From Galaxea fascicularis (taxonomy: Eukaryota > Cnidaria > Anthozoa > Scleractinia > Euphylliidae), in contig OX419340.1 of assembly GCA_948470475.1 (NCBI GenBank), positions 12,664,502 through 12,728,501 on the forward strand: a DNA stretch of 64,000 nt, read 5' to 3'. Position numbers and translations under genes: made by a program. Below, piece by piece: positions 49,401-57,141 of the stretch. How positions within the stretch are numbered: the first letter of the stretch is position 1; each line of letters opens with the position of its first letter. Below the pieces are notes generated by a model. It searched no databases, was not told the DNA's origin, and saw only the letters and a list, made by a program, of their open reading frames with translations.

Positions 49401-52400
49401 AAAAATGTACCTTTTTTGTACTCTGTTTTTGTGGATTGAGTCTGTCCACCAGTGCCACTCTAGAGGCAACTGCTGCATGTGCCTGAGAACAGAAATCATA
49501 GTTTATTGTACAATGAAGTTTGATGCAAAATTGGATTTGTGTATATTCACTTAGATTTCAACCCTATTCAATCCAAAAAAGAAAATTACTGTGGCACAAG
49601 GTACGATCCACTGTACAATGTAGAATGGTATATATATGGAATAGGGATCAATATTAAGGGTGTTTGTCTCTCGTAAGAGGATGCAACAGGCACGAGGATA
49701 GTCAACTGCATAATTTACCTTTGCTTCATCTCTACTACTAATGTTGCCAAATGTTTCCTGGTGTGGTTTGCCACGTGGACGTAAATCATCATGATGATTA
49801 ACATGGTGTAACTTAGCTGTCTTCTCCTGATAACAATAATGTTTCTCCATGCCACTACCATCAACTGGATCAGCTTTAGCGCATCTTAATGTGGACTTAG
49901 CATTTGCAATGATTCCAAACTGAGCAACTTTCTGATCAGGAGGAAACTTGATATAGTCATACAGGTGATGCCAATCTGTTCCCTTTGGCAGATGAAATGC
50001 CATTTCCCTTGGCATGGGGCTAATGCCCTGGTCTAACAAGCCCAGTTCTCGAGCTTCAGAAGCAGATATTCCAGGCTGGTAATCAATGTCACTTGTAAAT
50101 AAGCCCTTGAGAAACATATTGGCACACAAGCGCATAGTTTTTAGGTAGGAATACTGACGGTTTAAGTAAACTGAAAGGATGTATCTTAAGTCCAGCACCA
50201 GAACAGTCCAGCGTGTTGTATGTGAGGTAGTGCCAACAAGACCTAAAAAAAGCGAATTAGTATAAACATCACTCGCAAAACTGTAAGTTTTGTGTTGTCA
50301 CTACAACTTAAGGTTGGTTTTCACTAGCAATGGAGTCAGAGTCATATTCAAGAGTCATAAGGGCCCTTATGACCTAGTGAAAATCAAAGATCGGCATCAT
50401 AAGCGGAGTCATAAGCTTGACGGAATCAGAGTCAGAAGAATCAGAACGTTTGAACCATTTTCTTCCGACTCTGCTTATGACTGTCCCTTATGATCCAGTG
50501 AAAATTATGTTGTCGGAGTTGGAAGCAGAAGCGGAAAAACCAACCAATCACGATGTTTGTTGTCACACTCTCCGATTACAGCTTGATACCAAAATAGCGC
50601 TTGCCACTCTGACAATCTAGTTTTCACTAGATCATAAGCGAAGGAGTCATTTAAGCAGAATGGCCTTCTGTTTCCGACTTCATCAGTTTAATTTTCACTA
50701 GATCATAACGCTCTACACTTCTGATTACAACTCACAACTCGATCCTCAAAACTTGAAAGTCAAGCCTGAAACCTCGAGACACAATTCTCGATAACCTCGA
50801 TTGAGGATCAAGTTTCAAGTTGAGACTGTCAACTTACTTTTGAACAGTACTGTATCTAGATCTGCATACTTCAGTACATTAAACCAATTGTATATTGTAA
50901 GTCTAAGTTTTTTCAATCTTTTATAATCAATTATTTATTTATTATTATTAATATTTATCATTATTTATTTATCATGATCATTACATGTATTTCGCATAAC
51001 ATCGTGAACTACTAAACTGTACACGGGTGTCATTATATTGATGGCCAGGACTGGGGATTTTATACCCCTGGCTACTTTAACAGAAAAACAGTGGCAGCCC
51101 TCTATAGTGTAGGCCAACTTGCAAACTGTTTGACTGGACAAAGGTGCACAAGGTTTCTTATCTCTGAAAGATGCATGGTATCTGCCCTTTTCCACTTTTC
51201 AGTAAGATCTGGTGTTGGTTGATCACATCAGTCATAATATTTATCATGTTTGTTTATGAGCCCACATAATTTGTACTTGGATTTTATATTAATACAGAAG
51301 TTTTAACTGATCCATTTTGTGTTACAGTGTAGATGTCCATGTAATATTAATTATTTGTGTTTTTATTTTTCTAAGGTAGGAGATAAACTAGATAGCGATA
51401 ACCTTTATCTCCTTTTCACATTTGTGAATTAATGCCTGTGTCACAAATGGAGGTTGGGTGCTCAAGGATCTGGGGACTGGTACCAACGATCCAAACCCAG
51501 CTCAGTGGAACACCTCATAAGCCTGCCCTACCCGCAACCAGCCAAGAGCCCCGCCCGCCACACCAGACCCGAGATCAAGTACCCACCACACTGAACAAGG
51601 AGTTCAGTGGAAAAAACTACTAAGTAGAGACCCTGACTTCCCCACAATAGGGAGAGGAGGGAGGGGAAATACTTGAAAACACATGAGCGACAATGCACTG
51701 AAAGCTGAGCTAAGCAAAACCATGAGTACATGCAAAGGCACATGCATAAAGTACAAAAGAACCGCTGACCAGTAGAACTGCCAGAAGATGCCAAGAAGAA
51801 GCCCAACACACAAATAACATGCACACATGCACACCCCAAAAATATTCTAACAAACACTAACGTTAATGCCACGCCATACCAAAAACCTGAGCAACTTGCT
51901 TCTAGTCATTACATTGTAACTATGTTAAATTGCATTTAACCCTATTAAACAGTCCTTGTTGTTGTTGTGTGTGAAGGTTTGAGCCTTTAAAACTGCATCA
52001 CTCATCAGTGCCCCTTTTGCTACTGTAAGTTTTGCACATGTTGAGATGACCCTAGAAAACCATTTCTATGGGTGATGCCTACAACGTAATGGGGGTACAC
52101 ATTACATTAAATTCAGGTTAAAATTTTTCAACCTTGGTTGAATCTCAACTCCTGTGGTTTACAATTTTATTATTAGGGTCAGCAAACATTATGGGAATTG
52201 AGATTCAACCCCGTAGGTTAATTAAATCAATATAAATTAACCTGAAATTTAGTTTGACCTGTAACAAAATTAATGATATATTACATGTATATTACACACT
52301 TACTGTAGATAGCTTAAAACCATCCTTCTTAACATAAACTTACTACTCAAGGTTGAAGATTCTGAAACTGTAACTTCATCAACAGATCCTGGTGGAGGAC

Positions 52401-54030
52401 TGGACACAAATGGAAACTGCAACCATGTTGAAGTTGACTTGAATTCTTTAAACATGTTGGAGAAAGATATCCTAATGGTCAATCCTTCATCTGTGGCAAC
52501 ATCAATGTGCACCACAAAATATTTGCCAGGGATTGGTCGGAACAGGCAGTAGAGGTAGCGACCAGTTAATCCCAGTGATTGAGAGCTGGTACGAGGAAAC
52601 TGAATAAAATTGCTGGCAGGAATTGAACCAGTGACTCGGTACACTGTACCTTTCATCTGCTTGTCCTAAACAAAAGCACATGGCGATCAAGTCAATGTTT
52701 TATTTTATACAACACACAACTTAAAACAAGTATGAAGTAAACAAGTGATTCTTCTTAATTTTAACAAAGTGCCACATTTCATGCTAACATTGATTGATTT
52801 ATTTTTGTTCCATACATGTACCCTTCTCGAAACTGTTTTAAAAATCAGTGTAACCCAATACAATCATTTAGCAGTTTACTTGGAGTATGTTCGTTTTGGA
52901 AGGTACAGACCTGTTTTTTTTAGGAACAGAATAGCACAGTCCACTTATTGTGCTTGTTTTCACTCTTTTCTGAATGTTTTGAAGAGAAACCCATGCACGG
53001 CCCACCCTACCTGTGACAGGACAATGGACGGTAGGTTAAGACACTTGGTCCAAACTATTCTGCGTAACTGTTTTTTGGGTGACTGCTGCCTTGGAGTGTT
53101 CCATTTCTATGTACTCTCTTAGGCAACAGGTTGAGCTCCTTTTCATATAACCTGGAGTCGATGAGGACTGATGATCATGCATTCTCTTAATCCCAAACCA
53201 GAACAGAAAATTGTCCATAAAGAGTACTGTATGTACTTACTATATATTAAATATGCAATAAACATATTGTACAACAGTTTTGCTTCAAATTATTTTTTTA
53301 CTTTACATGTACTGTAGGTGACAATCACTTACCATAATAGTTGAGACCTCGCCTTCTTTGGAACACTTCTTCCATTCTCCAATGTTAAAATGTTTGAAGA
53401 TATTGACATTGGGATGTTGCCAAACTAAGAAACAACACAGAGTTAGTGTCACTTAAAAGCCAGCTACTACAGCTGTTTAATTATTTTTGCCTATACAGTG
53501 TCAGTATATACCAATGTAAAACAGCAGGCTATTTGGCAGGGGCACTCACTTATCTTTCTCAGGCCTACTAAACCTAAAACCACCTTCTCGAAACTGACAG
53601 TTGCTTTCGACATCATTCAAAGAAGGGACTTCTTGTAATCATCAATGAGTGAAGGATCACGAACAGTCAGCTGGTCATTCACAGAAGCAATAACCATACA
53701 TGTACATTCACACAGTAAAGAAATGCTTCTGTGTCCTCCAAACATCCTGCGTAGATTTATTACCCCAGGACACGGATAGAAAATGCGGTCTATTGCTTAA
53801 ATATACTATAGCTCACATACAGACAGCATGAAAAGAGCAGGAATAATGTTTGATTGTCATGTAAACATAATTCTTGTACGGGGCAAAAGTAAGCTTATTG
53901 TAAGTACTTTAAGAGCTCCCTGGAGAGCTACATTGTAAATTTCACGTAGCTTTGACAAGTATCTCCATGAAGGGAGGAATTCATCGTCCCATAAACAAGC
54001 CACGAAGTATTGCCACTTACACTTCGACAT
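15882..54030 (-). CDS. WDR90: WDR90/POC16 (WD repeat-containing protein 90)
   Basis: A full-length gene model of 38 coding exons, all with GT-AG introns and consistent phases, sums to 5,745 nt and 1,914 aa (human WDR90 is about 1,750 aa). Residues 1-235 form the CFA20/DUF667 domain, 405-1063 a first WD block, 1064-1235 a linker and 1236-1914 a second WD block. The N-terminus MSKFWQHPNVNIFKHF and the C-terminal WD repeat match the WDR90 family throughout, in the same order. WDR90/POC16 binds microtubules and localises to the centriole inner wall, supporting the inner scaffold; its DUF667 part resembles the axonemal inner-junction protein CFAP20. Exon positions are in the four entries that follow. 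No frameshift or stop was met. The gene is head-to-head with the EVG1-like gene. Confidence 0.95.
16081..16265. repeat. CAGT-based minisatellite inside last WDR90 intron
   Basis: Imperfect tandem array built on CAGTCAGT and CAATCAGT, with a higher-order unit of about 56-60 bp (the block with CCACCAGTTAGTCAGAC recurs). It fills roughly 70% of the 265-bp intron between the last two coding exons of WDR90. Confidence 0.85.
18780..19255 (+). mobile_element. Penelope-like element 3' end (GIY-YIG C-terminus)
   Basis: The frame at 18804-19061 ends with NVARHFNLPNHSKQHMAICG, then a charged stretch and LNPHGINERFSFN. This pattern is typical of the C-terminus of the GIY-YIG endonuclease domain of Penelope-like retroelements. 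It is followed by a tail containing GACGAAGGGCTAACGCTCG and TCCCTGTACGGTGGTCAATT. The upstream reverse transcriptase is absent, so this is a severely truncated copy in a WDR90 intron. A related tail lies at 34305-34415. Confidence 0.7.
20026..20305. mobile_element. adjacent MITE-like inverted repeats
   Basis: The first part (about 20026-20165) has ends with CACTCAACAAAATTAC and its complement GTAATTTTGTTGAATG. The second part (about 20166-20303) is an inverted repeat whose arms read AAATCGCACGACC and GGTCGTGCGATTT. Related sequence recurs at 25822-25935 and 38044-38350, so these are dispersed non-autonomous families. Confidence 0.6.
21780..22012. repeat. palindrome cluster built on CAACATTTGTTG
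   Basis: Repeated short inverted motifs (CAACATTTGTTG, CAACAAATGTTG, GTTCAACATGTTG) spread over about 230 bp between WDR90 exons 31 and 32. The arrangement looks like a MITE with degenerate internal palindromes. A related sequence is the insert at 24429-24653. Confidence 0.5.
22138..22428 (-). mobile_element. tRNA-derived SINE, family 1, copy A
   Basis: On the minus strand the head carries a box A-like TGGCGCAGTGGTGAG and a box B GGTTCGATTC, followed by a body with CTCCGAGAGGTTTTTCTCCG and AACCAACATTT. The 3' end is an ATT microsatellite (AAT run at 22138-22170). Same family as 29266-29545, 31094-31256 and 37108-37456. Promoter boxes plus a non-tRNA body distinguish it from a real tRNA gene. 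Confidence 0.8.
24365..24780 (-). mobile_element. tRNA-derived SINE, family 2, interrupted copy
   Basis: The minus-strand head at about 24780-24690 has box A TAGCTCGGTTGG and box B GGTTCAAACTC. The body runs to TGAGACAGGACCT's equivalent near 24372. A MITE (24429-24653) splits it. The intact relative is at 61985-62160. Confidence 0.65.
24429..24653. mobile_element. MITE nested in SINE family 2
   Basis: The termini GGCCCTAGGAAACGAGGA and TCCTCGTTTGTCAGGGCC are complementary with a few mismatches. The interior carries repeated CAACATTTGTTGC-type motifs and CpG-rich runs. It interrupts SINE sequence that is continuous in the copy at 61985-62160. 225 bp. Confidence 0.65.
24893..25103. mobile_element. 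dispersed MITE with TTAA-CCTTT ends, copy 1
   Basis: Begins TTAATCCTTTAAAG and ends GGGTTGAAGGGTTAA. It contains ATTTCCCATGG and ACTTGTTGATCACTTCC. A reverse-oriented relative with the same blocks is at 36783-36993, and a more diverged one may lie at 26373-26588. The non-autonomous family is inferred from multiple copies with similar ends. Confidence 0.55.
25822..25935. mobile_element. MITE-like inverted repeat, related to 20166-20303
   Basis: Arms share ATCGCACGAGCTCGAGTAC and TCGTGATTAACAGGTACGAG with their complements across a short centre (AAAATTTGAGAACTTT). In a WDR90 intron. Confidence 0.5.
27548..36137 (-). CDS. WDR90: WDR90 exons 17-24: end of first WD block, linker, start of second
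   Basis: Exons: 35950-36137, 34632-34793, 33944-34072, 33290-33420, 32437-32477, 30548-30807, 29648-29906, 27548-27753. Exons 17-20 finish the first WD block (VVKIWDYHMRL, then VFIGHSNHIQQVAF). Exons 21-23 are a proline- and charge-rich linker (SVPIPTTYEPPQFDVSP), probably disordered. The end of exon 23 (SVLGYNGNGRKNMVW) starts the second block, matching the family at the same place. Exon 24 holds VVIEDLHSGTQRHLMGH and ICLWNLKDG. Exon 21 is only 41 nt. Confidence 0.9.
27785..28957 (+). mobile_element. IS3EU-like DNA transposon with about 300-bp TIRs, defective
   Basis: The ends TATGGTGGCCCATCATTAT and its complement are embedded in about 300-bp inverted arms (27785-28087 and 28655-28957). 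The flanks are a perfect 6-bp target duplication GAGTAG (27779-27784, 28958-28963). Ends of the form TAY...RTA with 6-bp duplications fit the IS3EU superfamily as I recall it. The interior (about 28165-28405) encodes a frame-broken fragment with the segment HWSITTLDKRLRYFGIHY and an AVKKELDGPG motif. These resemble the N-terminal part of IS3/integrase-type transposases found in many animals. No catalytic core remains. It lies in intron 23 of WDR90, 31 bp from exon 24. Confidence 0.75.
29266..29545 (+). mobile_element. tRNA-derived SINE, family 1, copy B
   Basis: Head GGAGCAGAGTTGGCACAGTG, box B GGTTCGATTCC, body with CTCCGAGAGGTTTTTCTCCG, a TTTGATTTGATTT motif and a short ATTATT tail. Slightly diverged from copies A and D. 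Confidence 0.8.
30808..32436 (-). other. WDR90 intron 21 contents
   Basis: A 1.6-kb intron holding SINE copy C and, at 31965-32100, a repeat with the core GCCGCCATGTTGG twice in opposite orientations (31970, 31995). No coding exon was found here. Confidence 0.5.
31094..31256 (-). mobile_element. tRNA-derived SINE, family 1, copy C (3' truncated)
   Basis: The minus-strand head (complement of CTGCGCCAACCCTGCTC) is followed by a degenerate box B and the conserved CTCCGAGAGGTTTTTCTCCG body. The 3' part after AACATTT is missing. Confidence 0.75.
34305..34415 (+). mobile_element. Penelope-like element tail, second copy
   Basis: Shares GAAGGGCTAACGCT, AGAATCCCTGTACGGTGGTC and AACTCCGTTGA-type blocks with the tail of the element at 18780-19255. 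Only the 3' tail is present. Confidence 0.6.
34851..35028. mobile_element. TA-flanked MITE, 178 bp
   Basis: Inverted ends CACCTTATTCC and GGAATAAGGTG extend with few mismatches to about 60 bp (including AATGGCTCCCATTCTAA and complement). TA dinucleotides flank both sides (34849-34850, 35029-35030), consistent with a Tc1/mariner-type non-autonomous element. Confidence 0.7.
36332..36424. repeat. long GC-rich hairpin in WDR90 intron 16
   Basis: Arms starting GTCAGCCATCTCTTCCCC and ending GGGGAAGGATAAGGCTGAC are complementary with few mismatches. The centre is GAGAGAGACTCTCCC. The stem is about 42 bp, with runs of C in one arm and G in the other. Confidence 0.75.
36783..36993. mobile_element. 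dispersed MITE with TTAA-CCTTT ends, copy 2
   Basis: Starts GAGCCCTTTAACTCCTAAG and ends TTTAAAGGATTAAG. It contains CACTTCC and CCATGGGAAATG blocks shared, in opposite orientation, with 24893-25103. Confidence 0.55.
37108..37456 (+). mobile_element. tRNA-derived SINE, family 1, copy D (full length)
   Basis: The best copy. Box A region TTGGCGCAGTGGTGAGAGCG, box B GGTTCGATTCCCGG, body with CTCCGAGAGGTTTTTC and AACCAACATTTGATTTG, then AT-rich 3' sequence and a long TTA microsatellite (about 37387-37456) that ends 22 bp from WDR90 exon 16. The head contains a short duplication of GGTTGGCGCA. Confidence 0.85.
37478..46923 (-). CDS. WDR90: WDR90 exons 6-16: linker and first WD repeats
   Basis: Exons: 46780-46923, 44477-44524, 44284-44352, 43585-43695, 43095-43240, 42531-42588, 41883-42001, 40966-41127, 39367-39617, 38503-38573, 37478-37856. 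Exons 6 and 7 are a low-conservation linker and rest mainly on phase and splice sites. From exon 8 the first propeller begins (LSLKRVVGFGGG, then FFMGHTDKVSALAFDGR). Clear WD strands include IRIWKYQTKKC, MVAVWDVSHA, NNIRFWRIRHG, ILRLWPLDFS and IRVWDLDTLAQLFDF. Every junction keeps frame. Confidence 0.9.
38044..38350. mobile_element. MITE-like sequence related to 20026-20305
   Basis: Shares CACTCAGCAAAATTACTCG, CTGATTGGTCGAGAGCAGTAC and TTAATCCCAAATTG blocks with the 20026 copy. Partial. Confidence 0.5.
38663..38853. mobile_element. TA-flanked MITE, 191 bp
   Basis: Inverted ends GGCCATTTCCGAATTACC and complement continue for about 58 bp (including GCGAGTCTAGGTGCTCATT). TA flanks both ends (38661-38662, 38854-38855). 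Tc1/mariner-type MITE by structure. Confidence 0.8.
45036..45410. mobile_element. MITE with 9-bp target duplication
   Basis: Ends TAGCCTGAGTATCAGGC and GCCTGATACTCAGGCTA, flanked by a perfect 9-bp duplication GTTGAAGGG (45027-45035, 45411-45419). A 9-bp duplication suggests a Mutator-like source; if the end is shifted by one base an 8-bp hAT duplication is possible. The interior is non-coding with purine- and pyrimidine-rich shoulders. Confidence 0.8.
45720..46159. mobile_element. 440-bp fold-back MITE with TTAA flanks
   Basis: Two nearly perfect arms of about 200 bp (45720-45915 and 45962-46159) surround a centre of about 45-50 bp. Ends are AGTGCACCTAACCCC and complement. TTAA lies at 45716-45719 and 46160-46163, a piggyBac-type duplication. 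A single diverged arm of the same family is seen at 24799-24877. The arms are so alike that recent origin or gene-conversion-like repair is likely. Confidence 0.85.
46960..47120. mobile_element. MITE, 161 bp, beside WDR90 exon 6
   Basis: Inverted ends CTTACTAACC and GGTTAGTAAG, with inner blocks GTCTGTACTGTAAGT and ACTTACAGTACGGAC. Lies 37 bp upstream of exon 6 on the gene strand. The interior has CpG-rich GCGCGGGCGCGGGCC. Confidence 0.7.
47224..48610 (+). mobile_element. DIRS-like (tyrosine-recombinase) retroelement relic
   Basis: Translations in shifting plus frames show an RNase H-like part (about 47300-47640, with LYLVVVAAALWG- and DNMAVVV-type strings) followed by pieces of a tyrosine recombinase. 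The piece near 47985-48160 reads LQRVLRSIKRHWGSCKSSRQ and continues with PVTGKLMKVIH. The piece near 48515-48600 reads LIKTMGCWSSHTYQLYVRTP, the C-terminal box with the catalytic tyrosine. RNase H followed by a tyrosine recombinase is the DIRS-order arrangement. Many frameshifts and stops; inactive. It lies antisense in WDR90 intron 5. Confidence 0.72.
48760..49253. repeat. imperfect direct repeats downstream of DIRS-like relic
   Basis: A block at 48760-48872 recurs at 49162-49253. Shared segments are GCTCATGG-TGGGTTG, GCTGGTCACAGT, and GGACATCCCAGGCACCCATC followed by CATACAGCTG. Spacing and place just after the recombinase fragment recall the split direct repeats of PAT/Ngaro-like DIRS elements. 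Confidence 0.55.
49411..54030 (-). CDS. WDR90: WDR90 exons 1-5: CFA20/DUF667 domain
   Basis: Exons, in gene order: 54021-54030, 53333-53424, 52344-52665, 49719-50242, 49411-49482. The first exon carries only ten coding bases (ATG, two codons and one base). Exons 2-4 encode the DUF667 fold: GEWKKCSKEGEV, SLGLTGRYLYCLFRPIPGK, then SFSNMFKEFKS and the segment with VYLNRQYSYLKTMRLCAN. Exon 4 ends after the TSDIDYQPGIS and PMPREMAFHLPKG motifs that are typical of WDR90. The domain is known from the family to bind microtubules. Exon 5 is a short linker piece. Confidence 0.93.
50243..52343 (-). other. WDR90 intron 3 contents
   Basis: Holds a repetitive stretch (about 50310-50720) with TTTTCACTAG-type ends and repeated AGTCATAAG and GGAGTCAGAG words, typical of a dispersed MITE family, and an inverted repeat at 52109-52250. 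The rest (50730-52100) shows no convincing exon or named repeat. Confidence 0.5.
52109..52250. mobile_element. MITE-like inverted repeat
   Basis: Ends AAATTCAGGTTAA and TTAACCTGAAATTT, with inner blocks GGTTGAATCTCAA and TTGAGATTCAACC in complementary orientation. Confidence 0.65.
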
Positions 54031-54233
54031 CCTGAGAATTGATCTATGGGCTTATCTTCAATTTCATTTGTCTTCTGTTCCTCTAAACACCGGCAAAACT
54101 ATGAAAACAAATTGCAAACTGTTGTTTTTTTCTTCGCGCCTTACTTTTCGAAGTATGCAAACTGAGCATGACAGTTTATTGTCTTCACCGCTAATCAACA
54201 ATGCGCGGGCTCGCGAAGTAACAAACAACAAAG
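54031..54233. promoter_or_regulatory. bidirectional promoter between WDR90 and EVG1-like gene
   Basis: The two start codons are 203 bp apart and point away from each other, so both core promoters must fit here or inside the first exons. No TATA box is evident. A CpG-containing stretch lies at about 54185-54217. A perfect YY1-type word AAGATGGCGGC overlaps the EVG1-side ATG (54231-54241). I looked for an RFX X-box, expected for ciliary genes, and did not find a good one. Confidence 0.7.
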
Positions 54234-57141
54234 ATGGCGGCTTCCAATAGACAGCCGGTTGCTAAAGGAGGTTTGTGGTCCACACATACGGCCCCTGTAA
54301 GCAAAGAGACTCAAAATCTTCTGAAAGGTGATAGTAAATTCATTGAAGATTGCCTCTGGTGAATTTAAAGCTTCCGATCTCATGTTTCACCCAGCTAACT
54401 TTGCTTGACAGTTATGATGGAGGAATCGAAGTTGACGAACTTTCAACGGAGACAGTTACAGGAAAACATGAAAAGTAAGTTTTGATCCACCGCCATCACT
54501 ATCATCATTATCGCCATTACAATCATTACCACTTCCACCATCAGCATTGACCATTGTTTTCAATCAGTATTGCTTTAGTTCCGCTCGTAGCCAGGCATTT
54601 ATCTGGTGTGACTTGCACAAATAACCCAAGGAACATAGGTCAAGTTATTACAAGTATCAACCAGGGTTGAGTTGCTCGAAGCATGGTTAGCGCTAACCTT
54701 GGTTAAGTTGTATTTAAAGCTATAGGTTGTCATGGTATTTAACCTCCGTTTGCGCTAACCATGCTTCGAGCAACTCGGCCCAGGTCGTTGTAAGGGGGTA
54801 TCAGCGGCTCTTTTGCTGCTGAAGCAAAGATAACAAAATTGCTGTTGTTGTTGTAAACAAGCACAACTGTCATATAATTACCATAATTCTTCTGTAAAAC
54901 CATTGGAAAGATTTCCACACAGCCCCAAACATTAATAAATATTATACAATGCATCACTGTCATACTAACCCTGTTCCAAAAATGAGTAGAGTTTGAGTCA
55001 CAAAGTACACATATAGTGGGGCTGTGCGGAATTCTTGCCAAAGCATTTTCTTTTTTACCTCCCAAAAAATATGGAAATCGATAATCGATGACAGTAGTTG
55101 ACAATGATTATTGATGCCAATCAGTTATAATCAATGGCAATAAATTGTTAAAAACCGCAAATCCATTGTCCATTGATTGGTCATTGATTTTCAATATGAG
55201 TTGACTATTGTTATTGATTATCATCTGTTGCCATAGATTGTTATTGATTATCAATTTCTTCGTGGGAGGGCAATGATCAAGTTGGGTACCACATAATGTA
55301 CCTCAAAGTTTGTGTCTCACTCGCGACTCAACTGTGACTCCAGCTTTAACTTACCTTCATGATTCTTTGTGAATTACTTATTTTTTTAGGGGGCGAATCA
55401 TTACCAGTTGCTTGCAATCCAACAACAAGCAGAAGTGAAAGAGTTCAACCAAAGAGTTTACCTAAGAAACCCATGCCTAAAGTCATGAACGCAAGGCACC
55501 TCTCAGGAGGAAAAAGGTCAAAAGAGTCTATTGATGTGCAACAGACCACAGAATCAAGGGAAATTTACAGACCTTCACCTGGCAGTATGTCGGAATGTTA
55601 TTCTTATGTAATATTTCAAAATAATTGTCCAGAAAAATCAACTATACACAATGTACATGTAGGTAACCAAGAATCGACTGTACACATGGCCTATTAATAT
55701 AATAATAATTATTATTATCATTAGTAATCCACTTGTACAGTCAAATGTTGATTATGCAGAGTTGATTTTTCTGGACATTTCAATCTCAGTAAAGTCTTTA
55801 CAATGTATGGTCTAATAAATAATGAGATGATACGTTGCATTTTTTTCCTGTATGTGGACTTTTTGTTCACTTTACTTTCTATTGTATTTTGCACTAGTTA
55901 CACTCTTTACTTATTAGATCTGTAACAATTATACCAAAAATGATTCAAGTTTACTTTTATAAAAAGGAACAGGAATGCAGCCATTTTGGGTGAATCTTTC
56001 TCAATAATTATGTTTCCACCCTTTGCTTGACAATAGAACTGATCTCAGAGAAAGATAAAAGACGACTACAGAATGTCATGGCTTATGGAGAGGATGGTAA
56101 AAATATTGAAGACATTCCAAGACAGAGATCTCTACCTGAGGAAAGAGTAAAAGAAAAAGAAATTGATCGTTTTGATGAAGGTAAACCTCTTATAAATTCT
56201 ACAAAATTGAAGCTAGTTGTGCAAAACAATAAAAATTTAATTATACAGCAGAACTACTGTATTTGAGGATCTTTTGAGGATCCATTGTTTCCATGGAACC
56301 TTCTGTCTCTTGACCGGTGTACATTGTAGAAAGGCACCCTAATGGTATCAAAAGTAACAAAACTTTTGACAATCATACTTGGTGAGCTAATGCCAACCAG
56401 TATCTAGTCAGGGAAGTAGAGTCTAGAGTATGGCAATGTGTCCATGACAAACCAGTCATTACATTTAATCAAGCTCTTCATGGATATGGCCTACCGTAGA
56501 CATGTATGTACTGTAAATGTAGGATAATATTTTTTAATCATTCATTTTATTCATACACAGTTCTCCAAGAAATAGAAGATAGGAAGCACTTTCTGGATGA
56601 AATGGAGCAAATTGGAGAAGGCAAAAAGTACCGAACTATTATCATGACAGAGATATCGCAGGTAAAAATTTTTTTTACTGTAGTTATCGTTTAATGCACC
56701 ACTGTAGCTTCCAATCCATGAGATCAAAGCTACAGTGTCAAGTCTTGAAAGTTTTAGCTAGCCATTAGGTAATTACAGATTGAAGATTTTCTTTTTGGTT
56801 AAGGTTCACAACACAAAATTAATATTATGTTAATATTTTTTTACTAAATGAAGCCATCAGGAACAACTTTAGTTCAAACAGAATCATTGTCATTGTATCC
56901 CCATCTATATCTTATCTTCCAAAGATAATTGTACTTTTTACTAAAAAACCCATTTGTTGTTGTGTGGCGTGAAGGCAAAACCATCGATATTAAGCTGTTT
57001 CAGGTACAGTGCTGTAAGCATGTTCTTACATTGTATAGTGTAACTTGATTTATTCTAATTTCCAATTCACAGAAAATACGGGAACTTGAGTTGATTGACA
57101 AGGAAAGAAGTAAAGAACTCAATCTTGATGAGCAAGAGTAG
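54234..57141 (+). CDS. C22orf23: UPF0193 protein EVG1 homolog
   Basis: Six coding exons: 54234-54327, 54412-54474, 55390-55584, 56037-56180, 56561-56661, 57073-57141. They join in frame to 221 aa; the human protein is about 217 aa. Family signatures run in order: VSKETQNLLKVMMEESKLT, the GESLP box, KDKRRLQNVMAYG, the acidic IDRFDE, HFLDEMEQIGEGKKYRTIIM, and TEISQKIRELE before the charged C-terminus. No signal peptide or membrane segment; the protein is mostly helical and charged. The molecular role of UPF0193 proteins is not established to my knowledge. Head-to-head pairing with WDR90 hints at, but does not prove, a ciliary or centriolar context. A candidate AATAAA lies at 57621-57626. Confidence 0.92.
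54664..54781. mobile_element. MITE, 118 bp, in EVG1 intron 2
   Basis: Inverted ends GGGTTGAGTTGCTCGAAGC and GCTTCGAGCAACTCGGCCC extend through ATGGTTAGCGC on each side. The arms are about 30 bp and the interior non-coding. Confidence 0.75.
55058..55269. mobile_element. AT-rich MITE-like element in EVG1 intron 2
   Basis: Ends CCTCCCA and TGGGAGG with inner AATCGATAATC and GATTATCAATTT. The interior is rich in ATTGATT words in both orientations. Confidence 0.55.

Noticed and set aside
54031..54233. RFX X-box in the bidirectional promoter
   Set aside because: No pair of half-sites close to the consensus with 0-3 bp spacing was found.
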